Positions 33,957 through 42,264 of a stretch of 64,000 bases of DNA are shown here, piece after piece. Location of the stretch: contig JAFLCG010000001.1 of NCBI GenBank assembly GCA_017303635.1, positions 744,001-808,000 on the forward strand. The letters are read 5' to 3'. Each line of letters starts with the position of its first letter. The stretch's first letter is position 1. Position numbers and translations under genes: made by a program. The stretch comes from Anaerolineae bacterium (GTDB taxonomy: Bacteria; Chloroflexota; Anaerolineae; Aggregatilineales; Phototrophicaceae). The notes under the pieces were generated by a model. The model was given only the letters and a program-made list of their open reading frames with translations, made no database searches and was not told the DNA's origin.

Positions 33957-35390
33957 TCAGGATGTGGTTGAAACTGCTGATGGCTTACTCATCATCGATT
34001 CGGTGAGGCAGGGGATGGTAAAGCGGATGACGGTTCCGCGACCATCGTCGCTGGCCACGTTGATCTGCCCACCATGTAATTCCACAATCTCTTTAGCTAA
34101 AGTCAGCCCCATGACGGTGCCGCTGGCAACCATGCCCAGGCTAGCATCTTCAAAGGGTTGGAAGATATGGGCCAGTTTATCCGGGCTGATGGCCGGACCG
34201 TTATCCCGTACCTCTACCCCCACTTGCCCAGGTTGCCGATGAAGGATTTTGATCTCAATCAGGCCGCCTTTAGCCGTGTGATTGAGCGCGTTGGCAATCA
34301 GGTTATTGGCGACCTGCAGGATGCGCCGGTGATCGACAAAGACGGTATCGCGCTCATCGCCCTGGTGGTAAACCAGCCGGACTTCACGACGTTCGGCTTT
34401 GGGTTGGTAAGTATTGACGGATTCCTGAATGATATCCTGGAAGATGGCTTCCTCCCGTTCCAGTTGGAAGACACCCTTCTCAAAACGAGCATGATCCATC
34501 ATATCTTCAATGAGCTGGCCCATGTATTCGGTAGTCGATTCCAGTACCAGCAGATGCTCTTCGGATTTATCCGGCTGCTTGCGGAGTAGGTACAGGCGTG
34601 TTTTCAGGTTTGCCAGTGGAGTTCGTAATTCGTGCGAGGTATTGGAGATGAAGCGGGTCTTTTCACGCTGTAGGCGTTTTTCCTGGCTGGAGTCCTTGAT
34701 GATGGTGATGGTGTGGTCGCGGGTGCCATCAATCGACTTGCCGACGATGCTCACATCGAGTTCAGAGCCATCCTTGTGCAGCAGCTTATAGGGCCCTTGC
34801 CAGACGCCACCACTGCGGGTGCCGCTTTGAATGATCTGATACATGGGCTGGAATTGGCTGGCGAAGCCATTACCGCCGTTGGAAAATTCGCCGAATTCTT
34901 CCGGCGGATACCCCAGGAGATTAGCCAGCGCCCGGTTAGCATAGCGGATATTGCCGCCCTCAGCGTAGACCACGCCATCCTGAACCACGCTCAACACGGC
35001 TTTGAACTGATCGCGCTGTGCCTGCAAGTCGGTGGCTAATTGTTGTACCCGGTTCGCCAGTTCTGTTTGCTGGCTGCTGGCAATTTGCTGTTCGAAGGAG
35101 CGTCCATCGGTATAGCGGCGCAGATTGACGATGAACAGGCTGAAGAAGATCAACAGCAGCAGGGCCGCTATGCCCAGGATGAACAGCAGCGCCCGGTTCA
35201 TGCTGACGAATGACTCGGTCCAATCGGCCCCACCGGCATTGCTGACTACTACGCTGATCTGGTTGGTGAGGACGACACCGGCGGCGATCATCGCCAGGAA
35301 AAGGACAGCGATCATCAGCACCAGCAGCGACAGATGCGGGCGGGCGGACGGTTTGGGACTGAGGACGGGCAGAGGTGATTTATCGCTCAT
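33957..35390 (-). CDS. Membrane-bound PAS histidine kinase
   Basis: A 477-residue sensor kinase. Two membrane helices (about 20-42 and 66-88) flank a short outer loop, a PAS domain spans about 127-235, the H box FISNTSHELRTP is near 247, the N box QVANNLIANALNH is near 362, and the ATPase lid DNGPAISPDKLAHIF follows. In G1 the second glycine of DxGxG is alanine, and the G2 box is GTVMGLTLA. No response regulator is adjacent. The start has no Shine-Dalgarno; ATG 35390 is chosen because it precedes the first helix. Confidence 0.88.
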   Translation of the reverse strand: MSDKSPLPVLSPKPSARPHLSLLVLMIAVLFLAMIAAGVVLTNQISVVVSNAGGADWTESFVSMNRALLFILGIAALLLLIFFSLFIVNLRRYTDGRSFEQQIASSQQTELANRVQQLATDLQAQRDQFKAVLSVVQDGVVYAEGGNIRYANRALANLLGYPPEEFGEFSNGGNGFASQFQPMYQIIQSGTRSGGVWQGPYKLLHKDGSELDVSIVGKSIDGTRDHTITIIKDSSQEKRLQREKTRFISNTSHELRTPLANLKTRLYLLRKQPDKSEEHLLVLESTTEYMGQLIEDMMDHARFEKGVFQLEREEAIFQDIIQESVNTYQPKAERREVRLVYHQGDERDTVFVDHRRILQVANNLIANALNHTAKGGLIEIKILHRQPGQVGVEVRDNGPAISPDKLAHIFQPFEDASLGMVASGTVMGLTLAKEIVELHGGQINVASDDGRGTVIRFTIPCLTESMMSKPSAVSTTS

Positions 35391-35671
35391 AATGGACTGT
35401 GCAAGCGTAACTGGAAACGAGTAAAGTGAGTCTATGCCATTACAGTTTTGAAACCTATCCACCTTTAGTCATAGGTGAAGAGTCCATTTGAATACGATTT
35501 GCCCCGGAGCGCAAGTGAAATTCGGGGCGAGGAGTATTATGACAGCAAATAAGCCAAGACCAGAGAAAATTCTGAACACTTGACCATATCTGCTTATTGA
35601 ATTGGCTCAGCAAAAGGCCCGTGGGAGTCTATGATGGCTAGATCTGATTTGGTTTGAGAGGATGAGGTGGA

Positions 35672-36883
35672 TTACTCCGCCTCATCCCAACTGCCGAAGG
35701 GGTCTTCGTATTTGCGCCAGGCTTTGGGGCCAGATGCCATTTCGGCGTCGCTCAGCAGACAGGCGTCGAGGACGGCAGTGACCGCTTTCGCATCCATGTG
35801 CTGCCCAATGCACACGATCTCCTGCCGACGATCCCCGTAGTCGCCTTCAGAGGTAGCCTCGATCTCCGCCAGCCAGGCCGGGTCGGTCGGCCATTCGTGT
35901 TTGGGGGTTGCCGCCCACCAGACTCCGCCGGGATTCAGGTTGACCACATCTCCCGCTTGTGACCAGACCCCCACGTCATTGTGGCGGGTCGCCAGCCAGA
36001 AGAGGCCTTTAGAACGGACCAGCATGGTCAGGTGGTCGCTTTCCAGCGCATCGAACAGGCGCATCGGGTGGAAGGGCCGCCGCGCACGGTAGACAAAGCT
36101 GGAGATCCCGTATTCCTCGGTTTCCGGTTGGTGTGTGCCACGTTCTTCTTTCAGCCATTCCGGGAATTGTGCTGCGCCGTCGATATTGAAGCGTCCGGTA
36201 TTCAGAATGCGCTGTAAGGGTACAATGCCGCGCTCGGTGCGGATGATCTCTGCCGTCGGATTCAGCCGCCGTAGAATAGCTTCCAGTCGGTTAACCGCGT
36301 CCGCCGGGGCCAGATCAACTTTGTTCAGCAGGATCACATCGGCAAATTCGGCCTGATCGACCAGCAGATCAACCAGGCTGCGTTCATCGTCATCACTGAC
36401 GGCCATATCGCGGTCAGCCAGATCATCACCAGAGCCAAAATCCTTCATGAAGTTGTGGGCATCGACTACTGTCACCATCGTATCTAACCGGGCGAATTCG
36501 TTCAGACGCGCCCCGGTTTCATCTTCAAACGTGAAGGTTTCCGCGACGGGCAGCGGTTCAGAGATGCCGCTGGATTCGATCAACAGGTAGTCAAAACGAC
36601 CTTCATGGGCCAATTTGCTGACTTCGGTCAGCAGGTCTTCCCGCAGGGTGCAGCAGATGCAGCCGTTGGTCATCTCGACCAGTCTTTCATCAGTCCGGCT
36701 GAGGGCTGCGCCGCCATCCCGTACCAATCGCGAGTCGATGTTGATCTCGCTCATGTCGTTGACGATCACAGCGACCCGCAGCCCTTCACGGTTGTTGAGG
36801 ACATGGTTGAGGACGGTGGTTTTGCCTGCACCGAGAAATCCGGAGAGGACGGTGACGGGCAGCGGGCGGCGGAGTTCAGACAT
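35672..36883 (-). CDS. CobW/COG0523-family GTPase, copy 1
   Basis: A 403-residue G3E-family GTPase. Walker [10 protein letters not shown] is at 15-23 and the conserved metal-binding C75-I-C77-C78 motif follows, then the NKVDLA guanine-binding region and a C-terminal CobW domain. Several COG0523 proteins are zinc chaperones induced by zinc shortage. It is the distal member of a minus-strand group with AlkD-like, CobW copy 2 and L28 genes. A heptanucleotide array precedes its start by 13 bp. AGAGGT lies about 6 nt upstream. Confidence 0.93.
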   Translation of the reverse strand: MSELRRPLPVTVLSGFLGAGKTTVLNHVLNNREGLRVAVIVNDMSEINIDSRLVRDGGAALSRTDERLVEMTNGCICCTLREDLLTEVSKLAHEGRFDYLLIESSGISEPLPVAETFTFEDETGARLNEFARLDTMVTVVDAHNFMKDFGSGDDLADRDMAVSDDDERSLVDLLVDQAEFADVILLNKVDLAPADAVNRLEAILRRLNPTAEIIRTERGIVPLQRILNTGRFNIDGAAQFPEWLKEERGTHQPETEEYGISSFVYRARRPFHPMRLFDALESDHLTMLVRSKGLFWLATRHNDVGVWSQAGDVVNLNPGGVWWAATPKHEWPTDPAWLAEIEATSEGDYGDRRQEIVCIGQHMDAKAVTAVLDACLLSDAEMASGPKAWRKYEDPFGSWDEAE

Positions 36884-36896
36884 AGAGTAACCTCTG

Positions 36897-36959
36897 GGTG
36901 GTTAGTGATTAGTGGCGGGTGGTCAGTGTTGAATGATGATAGATGATGGCTCATAACGG
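36897..36959 (-). repeat. Heptanucleotide array directly upstream of CobW copy 1
   Basis: Nine 7-bp units in register. On the coding (minus) strand the units nearest the gene are AATCACT and AACCACC, preceded by CGCCACT, GACCACC and CAACACT. The array ends 13 bp before the CobW ATG at 36883, like the recN array. Confidence 0.8.
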
Positions 36960-37026
36960 ACGACTGGCAGCGCGTAGTCAGCAGCTATTAACTGAAATTG
37001 GGGACAAGTAACTGGAAACCCTATAC

Positions 37027-37728
37027 TCATCGTTTTTTGCCGGTGGATAGCTTCGACTGGACTTCACGGCGGGTGACCGCAGGCAATTTGGACTGATGAA
37101 CGGCCAGATACTGCTCGACTGCTTCACGGTGCCGCTTGACTGCTTCCCGCAGCACCCAGGAAATCGCTTTGGTGATGCGCTTATCGGTTTCATCCTGCAT
37201 TTGTGCCATCAGGTCGACCGCCACGTCCATGCCGCGTGGGTCGGAACTAGAACGTACCACGTCTACCAGCAGCACCAGGCTAGCCCGCCTCTGATTTACA
37301 TCCGGGCTGGCAGCCAGGCGGCGCAGGAATGCCTCCCACTCGTCCCAACGGGCATACATTTCCGCTGGCGTGAAGACCGTCTGACAGTTGGCGTCGACTT
37401 CCTTCCAGCCATGAAGCTGGCTTAACCAGCCTTCTAGCCTCTGCAATAACAGGCGCTGCCGATATGCTTTGTGCCGCGCCAGCAGCATCCCGGCAGCCTG
37501 TCTTTCTTCTAGCGATTCCCCCTGATAGAGCGTATCCAGCGTATGGAGCCAGTCGGCTTCGGAGAGCGTGCCGTGTTCCGCCAACCAGTCCTTGACGAAC
37601 TGGCGCATGGCTGGCACCGGTAGGCGATATTCCAGATGATCAGTTTCGCTATGACTCTTGGGCTGGGGGCCAGTTTTAGCGTTCGCCTGGGCAAAAGCCA
37701 GGAAGTCGGTCACAAAGGCATTTGACAT
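37027..37728 (-). CDS. DNA alkylation repair (AlkD-like) HEAT protein
   Basis: A 233-residue all-helical protein with HEAT-like repeats. The blocks AAGMLLARHKAYRQ, RWDEWEAFLRRLAASPDVNQRRASLVLL and KAISWVLREAVKRHREAVEQYL match the AlkD-type DNA glycosylase family, which removes alkylated purines. The C-terminus is short and basic. It lies between two CobW genes (11 bp after CobW copy 2); why it is there is not clear. Confidence 0.8.
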   Translation of the reverse strand: MSNAFVTDFLAFAQANAKTGPQPKSHSETDHLEYRLPVPAMRQFVKDWLAEHGTLSEADWLHTLDTLYQGESLEERQAAGMLLARHKAYRQRLLLQRLEGWLSQLHGWKEVDANCQTVFTPAEMYARWDEWEAFLRRLAASPDVNQRRASLVLLVDVVRSSSDPRGMDVAVDLMAQMQDETDKRITKAISWVLREAVKRHREAVEQYLAVHQSKLPAVTRREVQSKLSTGKKR

Positions 37729-37739
37729 GGGTCTTACCG

Positions 37740-38828
37740 CTAGTCCTCAGCTACTTCTCCCCGATCCCATTCCATGGCGCTGATGATTTGTTCGGGGGTC
37801 GGTTCCCGGAGAATGCAATTCTCCATCCGGGCTGTCAAGGCAGCATGATCGACTGCGCCACCCTCACCGATGACCACAAGCTGTGAGTAGGGTTTGACCT
37901 CGCCCCATTTTTCGCCCAGGGTAAGGGCTGCCCGCCGCCCGACGACTTGCAATACAGCTCGCCGTGAGGGGAAATCTGCCAGGTTCATCACGCCCTTGGC
38001 CCGGTAGATGCTGGTTGGCAGGGTGTTGATGACCTCGCGCACCTGCCGGAAATCCAGCGGCTCGGCACTCGTCCAACTCCAGGTATTGAACAGAAGACTG
38101 TGGTCATGATGATGGTGGTCATGTTCATCATGTTCGTGGTCGTGATCGGTAGGCGCGCTGGCTTCATGAACATGCACATCCAAAGTGGATTTGCTGGCGG
38201 TGCGTTCGGGTTCGTACTTGCCGATACCCAACAGCAGTTCCAGTGGTACCCGGGCGTAGGTTGTCTCCAGGATGCGGGCATCCGGCGTGATGTTTAGGAT
38301 GAAGTTCTTGACGTCGGCCAGTTTATAGGTCGTGACGCGATCTACTTTGTTGAGGATCACAATGTCAGCGATTTCGAGCTGGGCTGCTGCCAGATCTTCC
38401 ATATCATCCTTGAGCGTGAGCAGATGTTCGGCATCGGCTACGGTGAGGATGCCATCGACGGTCACGTATGGGCTGAGTTCCGGCATCAGGAAGGTGCTGG
38501 CAACCGCCGCCGGATCCGAGACGCCGCTGGTTTCGACGATGATGTATTCCGGTGGTTCGGCGCGTTTGAGCAGTTTTACCGTCTCCATCAACAAATCATC
38601 CCGGATGGTGCAGCAGATGCACCCATTCGAAAGGCTGATGCTTTCCCCTTCGACACCGACGATCAACTGCGAGTCGATATTGATCGCCCCGAAGTCATTG
38701 ACCAGCACCGCGATCTTCAGGCCATGATCGCCATGCAGAATATGATTCAGCAGCGTGGTTTTACCCGCGCCGAGAAAGCCCGTCAGGATAGTTAAGGGAA
38801 CTGGATATTTGCTGCTGCGGGGCGTCAT
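37740..38828 (-). CDS. CobW/COG0523-family GTPase, copy 2, histidine-rich
   Basis: A 362-residue G3E GTPase. GFLGAGKTT is at 17-25, C70-I-C72-C73 follows, and NKVDRV is the guanine motif. A histidine/aspartate-rich loop between about 222 and 250 (with runs such as HDEHDHHHHDH) is a typical metal-storage insertion in zinc-related members. The start at 38828 has GAGGT 6 nt upstream. The upstream gap holds an AACGC-N8-GCGTT inverted repeat at 38910-38927, a possible operator. Confidence 0.93.
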   Translation of the reverse strand: MTPRSSKYPVPLTILTGFLGAGKTTLLNHILHGDHGLKIAVLVNDFGAINIDSQLIVGVEGESISLSNGCICCTIRDDLLMETVKLLKRAEPPEYIIVETSGVSDPAAVASTFLMPELSPYVTVDGILTVADAEHLLTLKDDMEDLAAAQLEIADIVILNKVDRVTTYKLADVKNFILNITPDARILETTYARVPLELLLGIGKYEPERTASKSTLDVHVHEASAPTDHDHEHDEHDHHHHDHSLLFNTWSWTSAEPLDFRQVREVINTLPTSIYRAKGVMNLADFPSRRAVLQVVGRRAALTLGEKWGEVKPYSQLVVIGEGGAVDHAALTARMENCILREPTPEQIISAMEWDRGEVAED

Positions 38829-38909
38829 AGCGGCACCTCTGATAGTGGAGCGGGGCGTCATTCAGGGCGCTATGGGCGAGGATGTGGACAGTGGCGGATG
38901 GGGAATACA

Positions 38910-38927
38910 AACGCGAGTTATTGCGTT
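38910..38927. promoter_or_regulatory. Candidate operator between L28 and CobW copy 2
   Basis: A 5-bp-arm inverted repeat, AACGC at 38910-38914 and GCGTT at 38923-38927, in the 135-bp gap before CobW copy 2. Short, so it may be chance. Confidence 0.3.
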
Positions 38928-38963
38928 CTGACCGTTCCACCATCCGCATCGAGTGGGCTGATT

Positions 38964-39203
38964 CTAGCTCACGTCCGCGACGGTCTTGCCCTGGCGCTTC
39001 AGAAATTCGACCACGCCAATCTTATCGATGGTGCGGATTTCATCCGTGGTGACCTGAATCCGGACAAACTGATCCAGTTCCGGGACAAAAAACCGCTTGT
39101 TCTGCATATTCAGCTTCCACTGGCGGCGGGTAGCACGCAGCGAGTGGCTGCGCTTGTTGCCGACCATCGGGCGCTTGGTGGTAACTTTCTTCCGTCCGGG
39201 CAT
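38964..39203 (-). CDS. rpmB: Ribosomal protein L28, cysteine-free form
   Basis: A 79-residue L28. Family pattern is clear: TKRPMVGNKRSHSLRATRRQWKLN, then NKRFFV and the C-terminal RTIDKIGVVEF. Many bacterial L28 proteins carry a four-cysteine zinc site; this one has no cysteine at all. Cysteine-free paralogues of L28, L31 and L33 are known to replace the zinc forms during zinc shortage, often beside CobW genes, which is the context here. Whether a cysteine-bearing copy exists elsewhere cannot be seen. Confidence 0.9.
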   Translation of the reverse strand: MPGRKKVTTKRPMVGNKRSHSLRATRRQWKLNMQNKRFFVPELDQFVRIQVTTDEIRTIDKIGVVEFLKRQGKTVADVS

Positions 39204-39249
39204 GATTGCGTCCTCTACACGGTCATTGGCTTACGACATGAATAGCGCA

Positions 39250-39891
39250 TTATTCCACAAGAACGCCCCGGACGGAAGACCCGGCCTTTCCCTTGCCAAG
39301 AGTCGTCAGCATACCCTCCCATTGGCTTGCCGTGTCGGTTGATGACAAATGCCGGGCTTTGCGGCAATCCGGCCAGGCAGCCAGAACACTGGATCGCCAT
39401 TCTTCTCCGGCGCAAGTCTGCACCCAGCTTTCGTAGGTCCCCATCCAGCGGATCATGGCCCGCAGCGCATCCAACGCGCGCTCCTGCTGTGCGGGATTGC
39501 CGGGACGTGTCAGTGGTGGCAGGTCGGTTGAACGCCACACTGTCGACCAGTCGGTTCCTGACGGAACAAACTGGGGTCGGAAATCTGAACGGCGCAGGAA
39601 AACCTGCTCAGCCTCGTACTGATACCGTAAGCCAAATGCCCAGATCGATAGTGATCCACCATCACTTAGCTCTGCGTGATAGCGACTGGCTGCCCGGCGG
39701 GGGTCTGGCGTTGGGTCTTTGCGGCAGCCATATTCGATGAGTAGATTGCCATGTGGATAGCGGACATCCCGCCCCCAACACCACATTTGCCGATCAAAGA
39801 GCAACTGCCCATGATGCCGCAAGAATGGGGAGAGGCTACTTGCCGAGGGTTCGGGCTGAATGGACTCTAAACAGATCTGAGGTGGTTTCAT
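39250..39891 (-). CDS. Protein of unknown function
   Basis: A 213-residue soluble protein I do not recognise. It is rich in tryptophan and arginine, with segments HGNLLIEYGCRKDPTP near residue 47 and AFGLRYQYEAEQVFLRR near 85, and no hydrophobic helix. It lies upstream of the L28 gene on the same strand, with 46 bp between. Confidence 0.6.
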   Translation of the reverse strand: MKPPQICLESIQPEPSASSLSPFLRHHGQLLFDRQMWCWGRDVRYPHGNLLIEYGCRKDPTPDPRRAASRYHAELSDGGSLSIWAFGLRYQYEAEQVFLRRSDFRPQFVPSGTDWSTVWRSTDLPPLTRPGNPAQQERALDALRAMIRWMGTYESWVQTCAGEEWRSSVLAAWPDCRKARHLSSTDTASQWEGMLTTLGKGKAGSSVRGVLVE

Positions 39892-40012
39892 AAGTCTTTA
39901 TGATACTCTGTATCAATAAGGTGGAGTTTAGCATTGAGGTGAGAACAGCGCAAGGGTCTTGACTCTCCTCCCTCGGCACCGCACAATCACCCTATTATTT
40001 GAAGGTGATTGT

Positions 40013-40735
40013 GTGACTCAGCCGCGTATCCTCATCCTCATCCCGGCCTACAATGAGGCCGTCAGCATCGCTCAGGTCATCGAACGGGCGCGGCACCAGT
40101 TGCCAGGTGCTGATGTCCTGGTCATCAATGATGGTTCCAGTGACGACACCGGGGCGCTGGCCGAAGCTGCCGGTGCGTATGTCCTCCATCTGCATTACAA
40201 CGTAGGGATCGGAGCCGGGGTGCAAACCGGCTTCCGCTTCGCCGCCATGCAAGGCTATGACATCGTTATCCGCAATGATGGCGATGGGCAGCATGACGCG
40301 CAGGAAATGCAGGCCATGCTGAAGGCACTGGATTCCAGCGGGGTCGATATGGTGATCGGGTCGCGTTATGTAGAAGACCGGGGCTATCGCGGTTCATCAA
40401 TGCGGCGGCTAGGCAGCCTGATTCTGGCACGATTGATCTCTGGCATTATTCGCCAGCCGGTGACCGACCCAACCAGCGGTTTTATTGCCTGTAATCGCCG
40501 GGCTATTCTTTTATGCGCGCAGGTTTACCCGCATGACTATCCCGAACCTGAGTCGATCGTCATCCTGCACCGGGCGGGACTGCGCCTGACAGAAATCCCC
40601 GTGACGATGCACGACCGCGCCGGAGGAGTCTCCTCGATTACGGCGCTGCGATCGGCCTACTACATGGTGAAGGTCATTCTGGCGATTCTGGTTGGGCTGC
40701 TCCGCCCTCCAGCTTTGTTAGAGCAGGCGGGTTAA
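40013..40735 (+). CDS. GT2-family glycosyltransferase (dolichol-phosphate-mannose-synthase-like)
   Basis: A 240-residue GT-A enzyme. The nucleotide-sugar part includes LILIPAYNEAVSIAQVI, the DDT segment near 45 and the DGDGQHD metal-binding motif near 92. A single hydrophobic helix lies at the C-terminus (YYMVKVILAILVGLL). Enzymes of this shape load a sugar onto a polyprenyl phosphate. The start is GTG at 40013 with AAGG 7 nt upstream; a TTG 18 codons earlier is less likely. It could feed the GT-C enzymes encoded at 49312 and 52262. Confidence 0.87.
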   Translation: MTQPRILILIPAYNEAVSIAQVIERARHQLPGADVLVINDGSSDDTGALAEAAGAYVLHLHYNVGIGAGVQTGFRFAAMQGYDIVIRNDGDGQHDAQEMQAMLKALDSSGVDMVIGSRYVEDRGYRGSSMRRLGSLILARLISGIIRQPVTDPTSGFIACNRRAILLCAQVYPHDYPEPESIVILHRAGLRLTEIPVTMHDRAGGVSSITALRSAYYMVKVILAILVGLLRPPALLEQAG

Positions 40736-40753
40736 GTTCCGGTTGAATCAGGC

Positions 40754-41173
40754 CTATTCCACAATAGCTACCTTGACTTCCACAGCAGCATCGTAACGTC
40801 TTTGGGCGGTCACGACTTCGTCAATGTGTGCTTCTGTCCAGCGAATGATGGCTGCAATTGGCTCACAAAGTGTTTTGCCGAGTGGTGTCAGAGCATATTC
40901 GACACGAGGTGGCACTTCCGGGTACAGCGTCCGCGTGACGAGGCCATCCCGCTCCAGACTGCGGAGCGTTTGCGTCAGCATCTTCTGGGAGATGCCGCTG
41001 ATTCCCCGCCGCAGATCTGAAAAGCGCTTGGGTCCATCTTCCAGCATGCCGATGATCAAGGTGGTCCATTTGTCTCCCAGACGATCCAGGGCCTGCCGGA
41101 CCGGGCAATCGGCGGCATAAGCCTGACTGTACTGCCCGATATACGCGTATACGTCTGCCAGTCGATCCTTCAT
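40754..41173 (-). CDS. HxlR-family transcriptional regulator
   Basis: A 139-residue winged-helix regulator. CPVRQALDRLGDKWTTLII (C23 at the N-terminal redox-type position), then the recognition region SGISQKMLTQTLRSLERDGLV and the wing RVEYALTPLG match the family. GGAGGA lies about 7 nt before the ATG at 41173. It is divergent from a QorB-like gene, the same arrangement as ytfH-qorB in enterobacteria, where such regulators respond to quinones or electrophiles. Confidence 0.93.
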   Translation of the reverse strand: MKDRLADVYAYIGQYSQAYAADCPVRQALDRLGDKWTTLIIGMLEDGPKRFSDLRRGISGISQKMLTQTLRSLERDGLVTRTLYPEVPPRVEYALTPLGKTLCEPIAAIIRWTEAHIDEVVTAQRRYDAAVEVKVAIVE

Positions 41174-41198
41174 GATGGTTTCCTCCAGGTAACTATCC

Positions 41199-41282
41199 CA
41201 CTTCAAAGTGCCTACTTCCCAGCGTATACCAGGTCACTTATAGTAACCATTGTCAATTTCACCTCTACGCGGTTCAACCGCG
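41199..41282. promoter_or_regulatory. Candidate operators in the HxlR/QorB divergent region
   Basis: Two palindromes in the 132-bp divergent region: CACTT-CA-AAGTG at 41199-41210, and a 15-bp palindrome with 7-bp arms CGCGGTT/AACCGCG at 41268-41282, 23 bp before the QorB-like start. Either could bind the HxlR protein. Confidence 0.5.
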
Positions 41283-41305
41283 AGATTATTCAGGAGCGAT
41301 CTTTC

Positions 41306-42187
41306 ATGGCAAACTCACCAACCCTGCTCGTCACCGGGGCTTCTGGTCAACTGGGCCGCCGCGTTGTTCAACTTCTGTTGGAAGCAGGGACACAGAACCT
41401 GATTGCCGGTACGCGCAAGCCGGAAAATCTGGCGGATGTCGCCGCTCAGGGCGTGACCGTGCGGCATGTTGATTTTGACGATGCAGCTTCGATGGCAGCC
41501 GCCTTTGCCGGGGTGGATCGACTACTGCTCATCAGCACCGACGTGGTTGGCGTGCCGGGCGCACGCCAACAGCAGCATCTGGCGGCGGTGCAGGCGGCTG
41601 CTAAAGCGGGAGTCAAACATGTCATCTACACGTCACTGGTGAATCCGGTTGAGACACCGGTCACGCTGGCTCCTGATCATGCTGCGACCGAGGCGGCGCT
41701 CGCTGCGACCCATATGGGTTGGACCATCTTGCGGAACAATATCTATGCCGATTCCCTACCTCAGACCCTCAAGCAGGCACAGCAGTTTGGTGGACAGTTG
41801 TTCAGTGCGGTAGGCACAGGAAGAATCGCCTGGGTGACCCGGGAGGATTGCGCGCGCGCCTCGGCAGCCGCGCTGGTCGCCGGGTTTGACGGCCAGCGGG
41901 TTCTGAATATCACCGGGCCGGAAGCCCTCTCTCAGGTTGATCTGGCTCAGATGGGTAGCCAATTGACCGGGCAACCGATCAACTATGTTCCTCTGCCTGC
42001 CGAAGTTCTCAGCAGCAATCTGGCGGGGGCGGGCTTGCCTCCGGCGATTGTTGATCTGATTGTGTCGTTTGATACGGCTTCTGCTCAGGGCAAGTTTGAA
42101 GCAGTTTCCAATGACTTTGAGAGCCTGACAGGCCATAAAGCGACTCGTGTGGAGGATTTCCTGACCAGGGCATTAGCCACTGTTTAG
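41306..42187 (+). CDS. NAD(P)H-binding oxidoreductase (QorB/NmrA-like)
   Basis: A 293-residue atypical SDR. The Rossmann motif TGASGQLG is at about 10-17, followed by the KHVIYTSLVNP and GWTILRNNIYADSL segments and NITGPEALSQVDLAQ, as in quinone oxidoreductase 2. The usual SDR tyrosine-lysine pair is absent, which is normal for the subfamily. It is divergent from the HxlR regulator, which probably controls it. Confidence 0.87.
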   Translation: MANSPTLLVTGASGQLGRRVVQLLLEAGTQNLIAGTRKPENLADVAAQGVTVRHVDFDDAASMAAAFAGVDRLLLISTDVVGVPGARQQQHLAAVQAAAKAGVKHVIYTSLVNPVETPVTLAPDHAATEAALAATHMGWTILRNNIYADSLPQTLKQAQQFGGQLFSAVGTGRIAWVTREDCARASAAALVAGFDGQRVLNITGPEALSQVDLAQMGSQLTGQPINYVPLPAEVLSSNLAGAGLPPAIVDLIVSFDTASAQGKFEAVSNDFESLTGHKATRVEDFLTRALATV

Positions 42188-42264
42188 CAGACGAATTTCT
42201 AAGCGAGCAGACACATAAATCGGGTGTAAGATAGCTGGGTTCAGGTTACAGGAATTCTGATACG

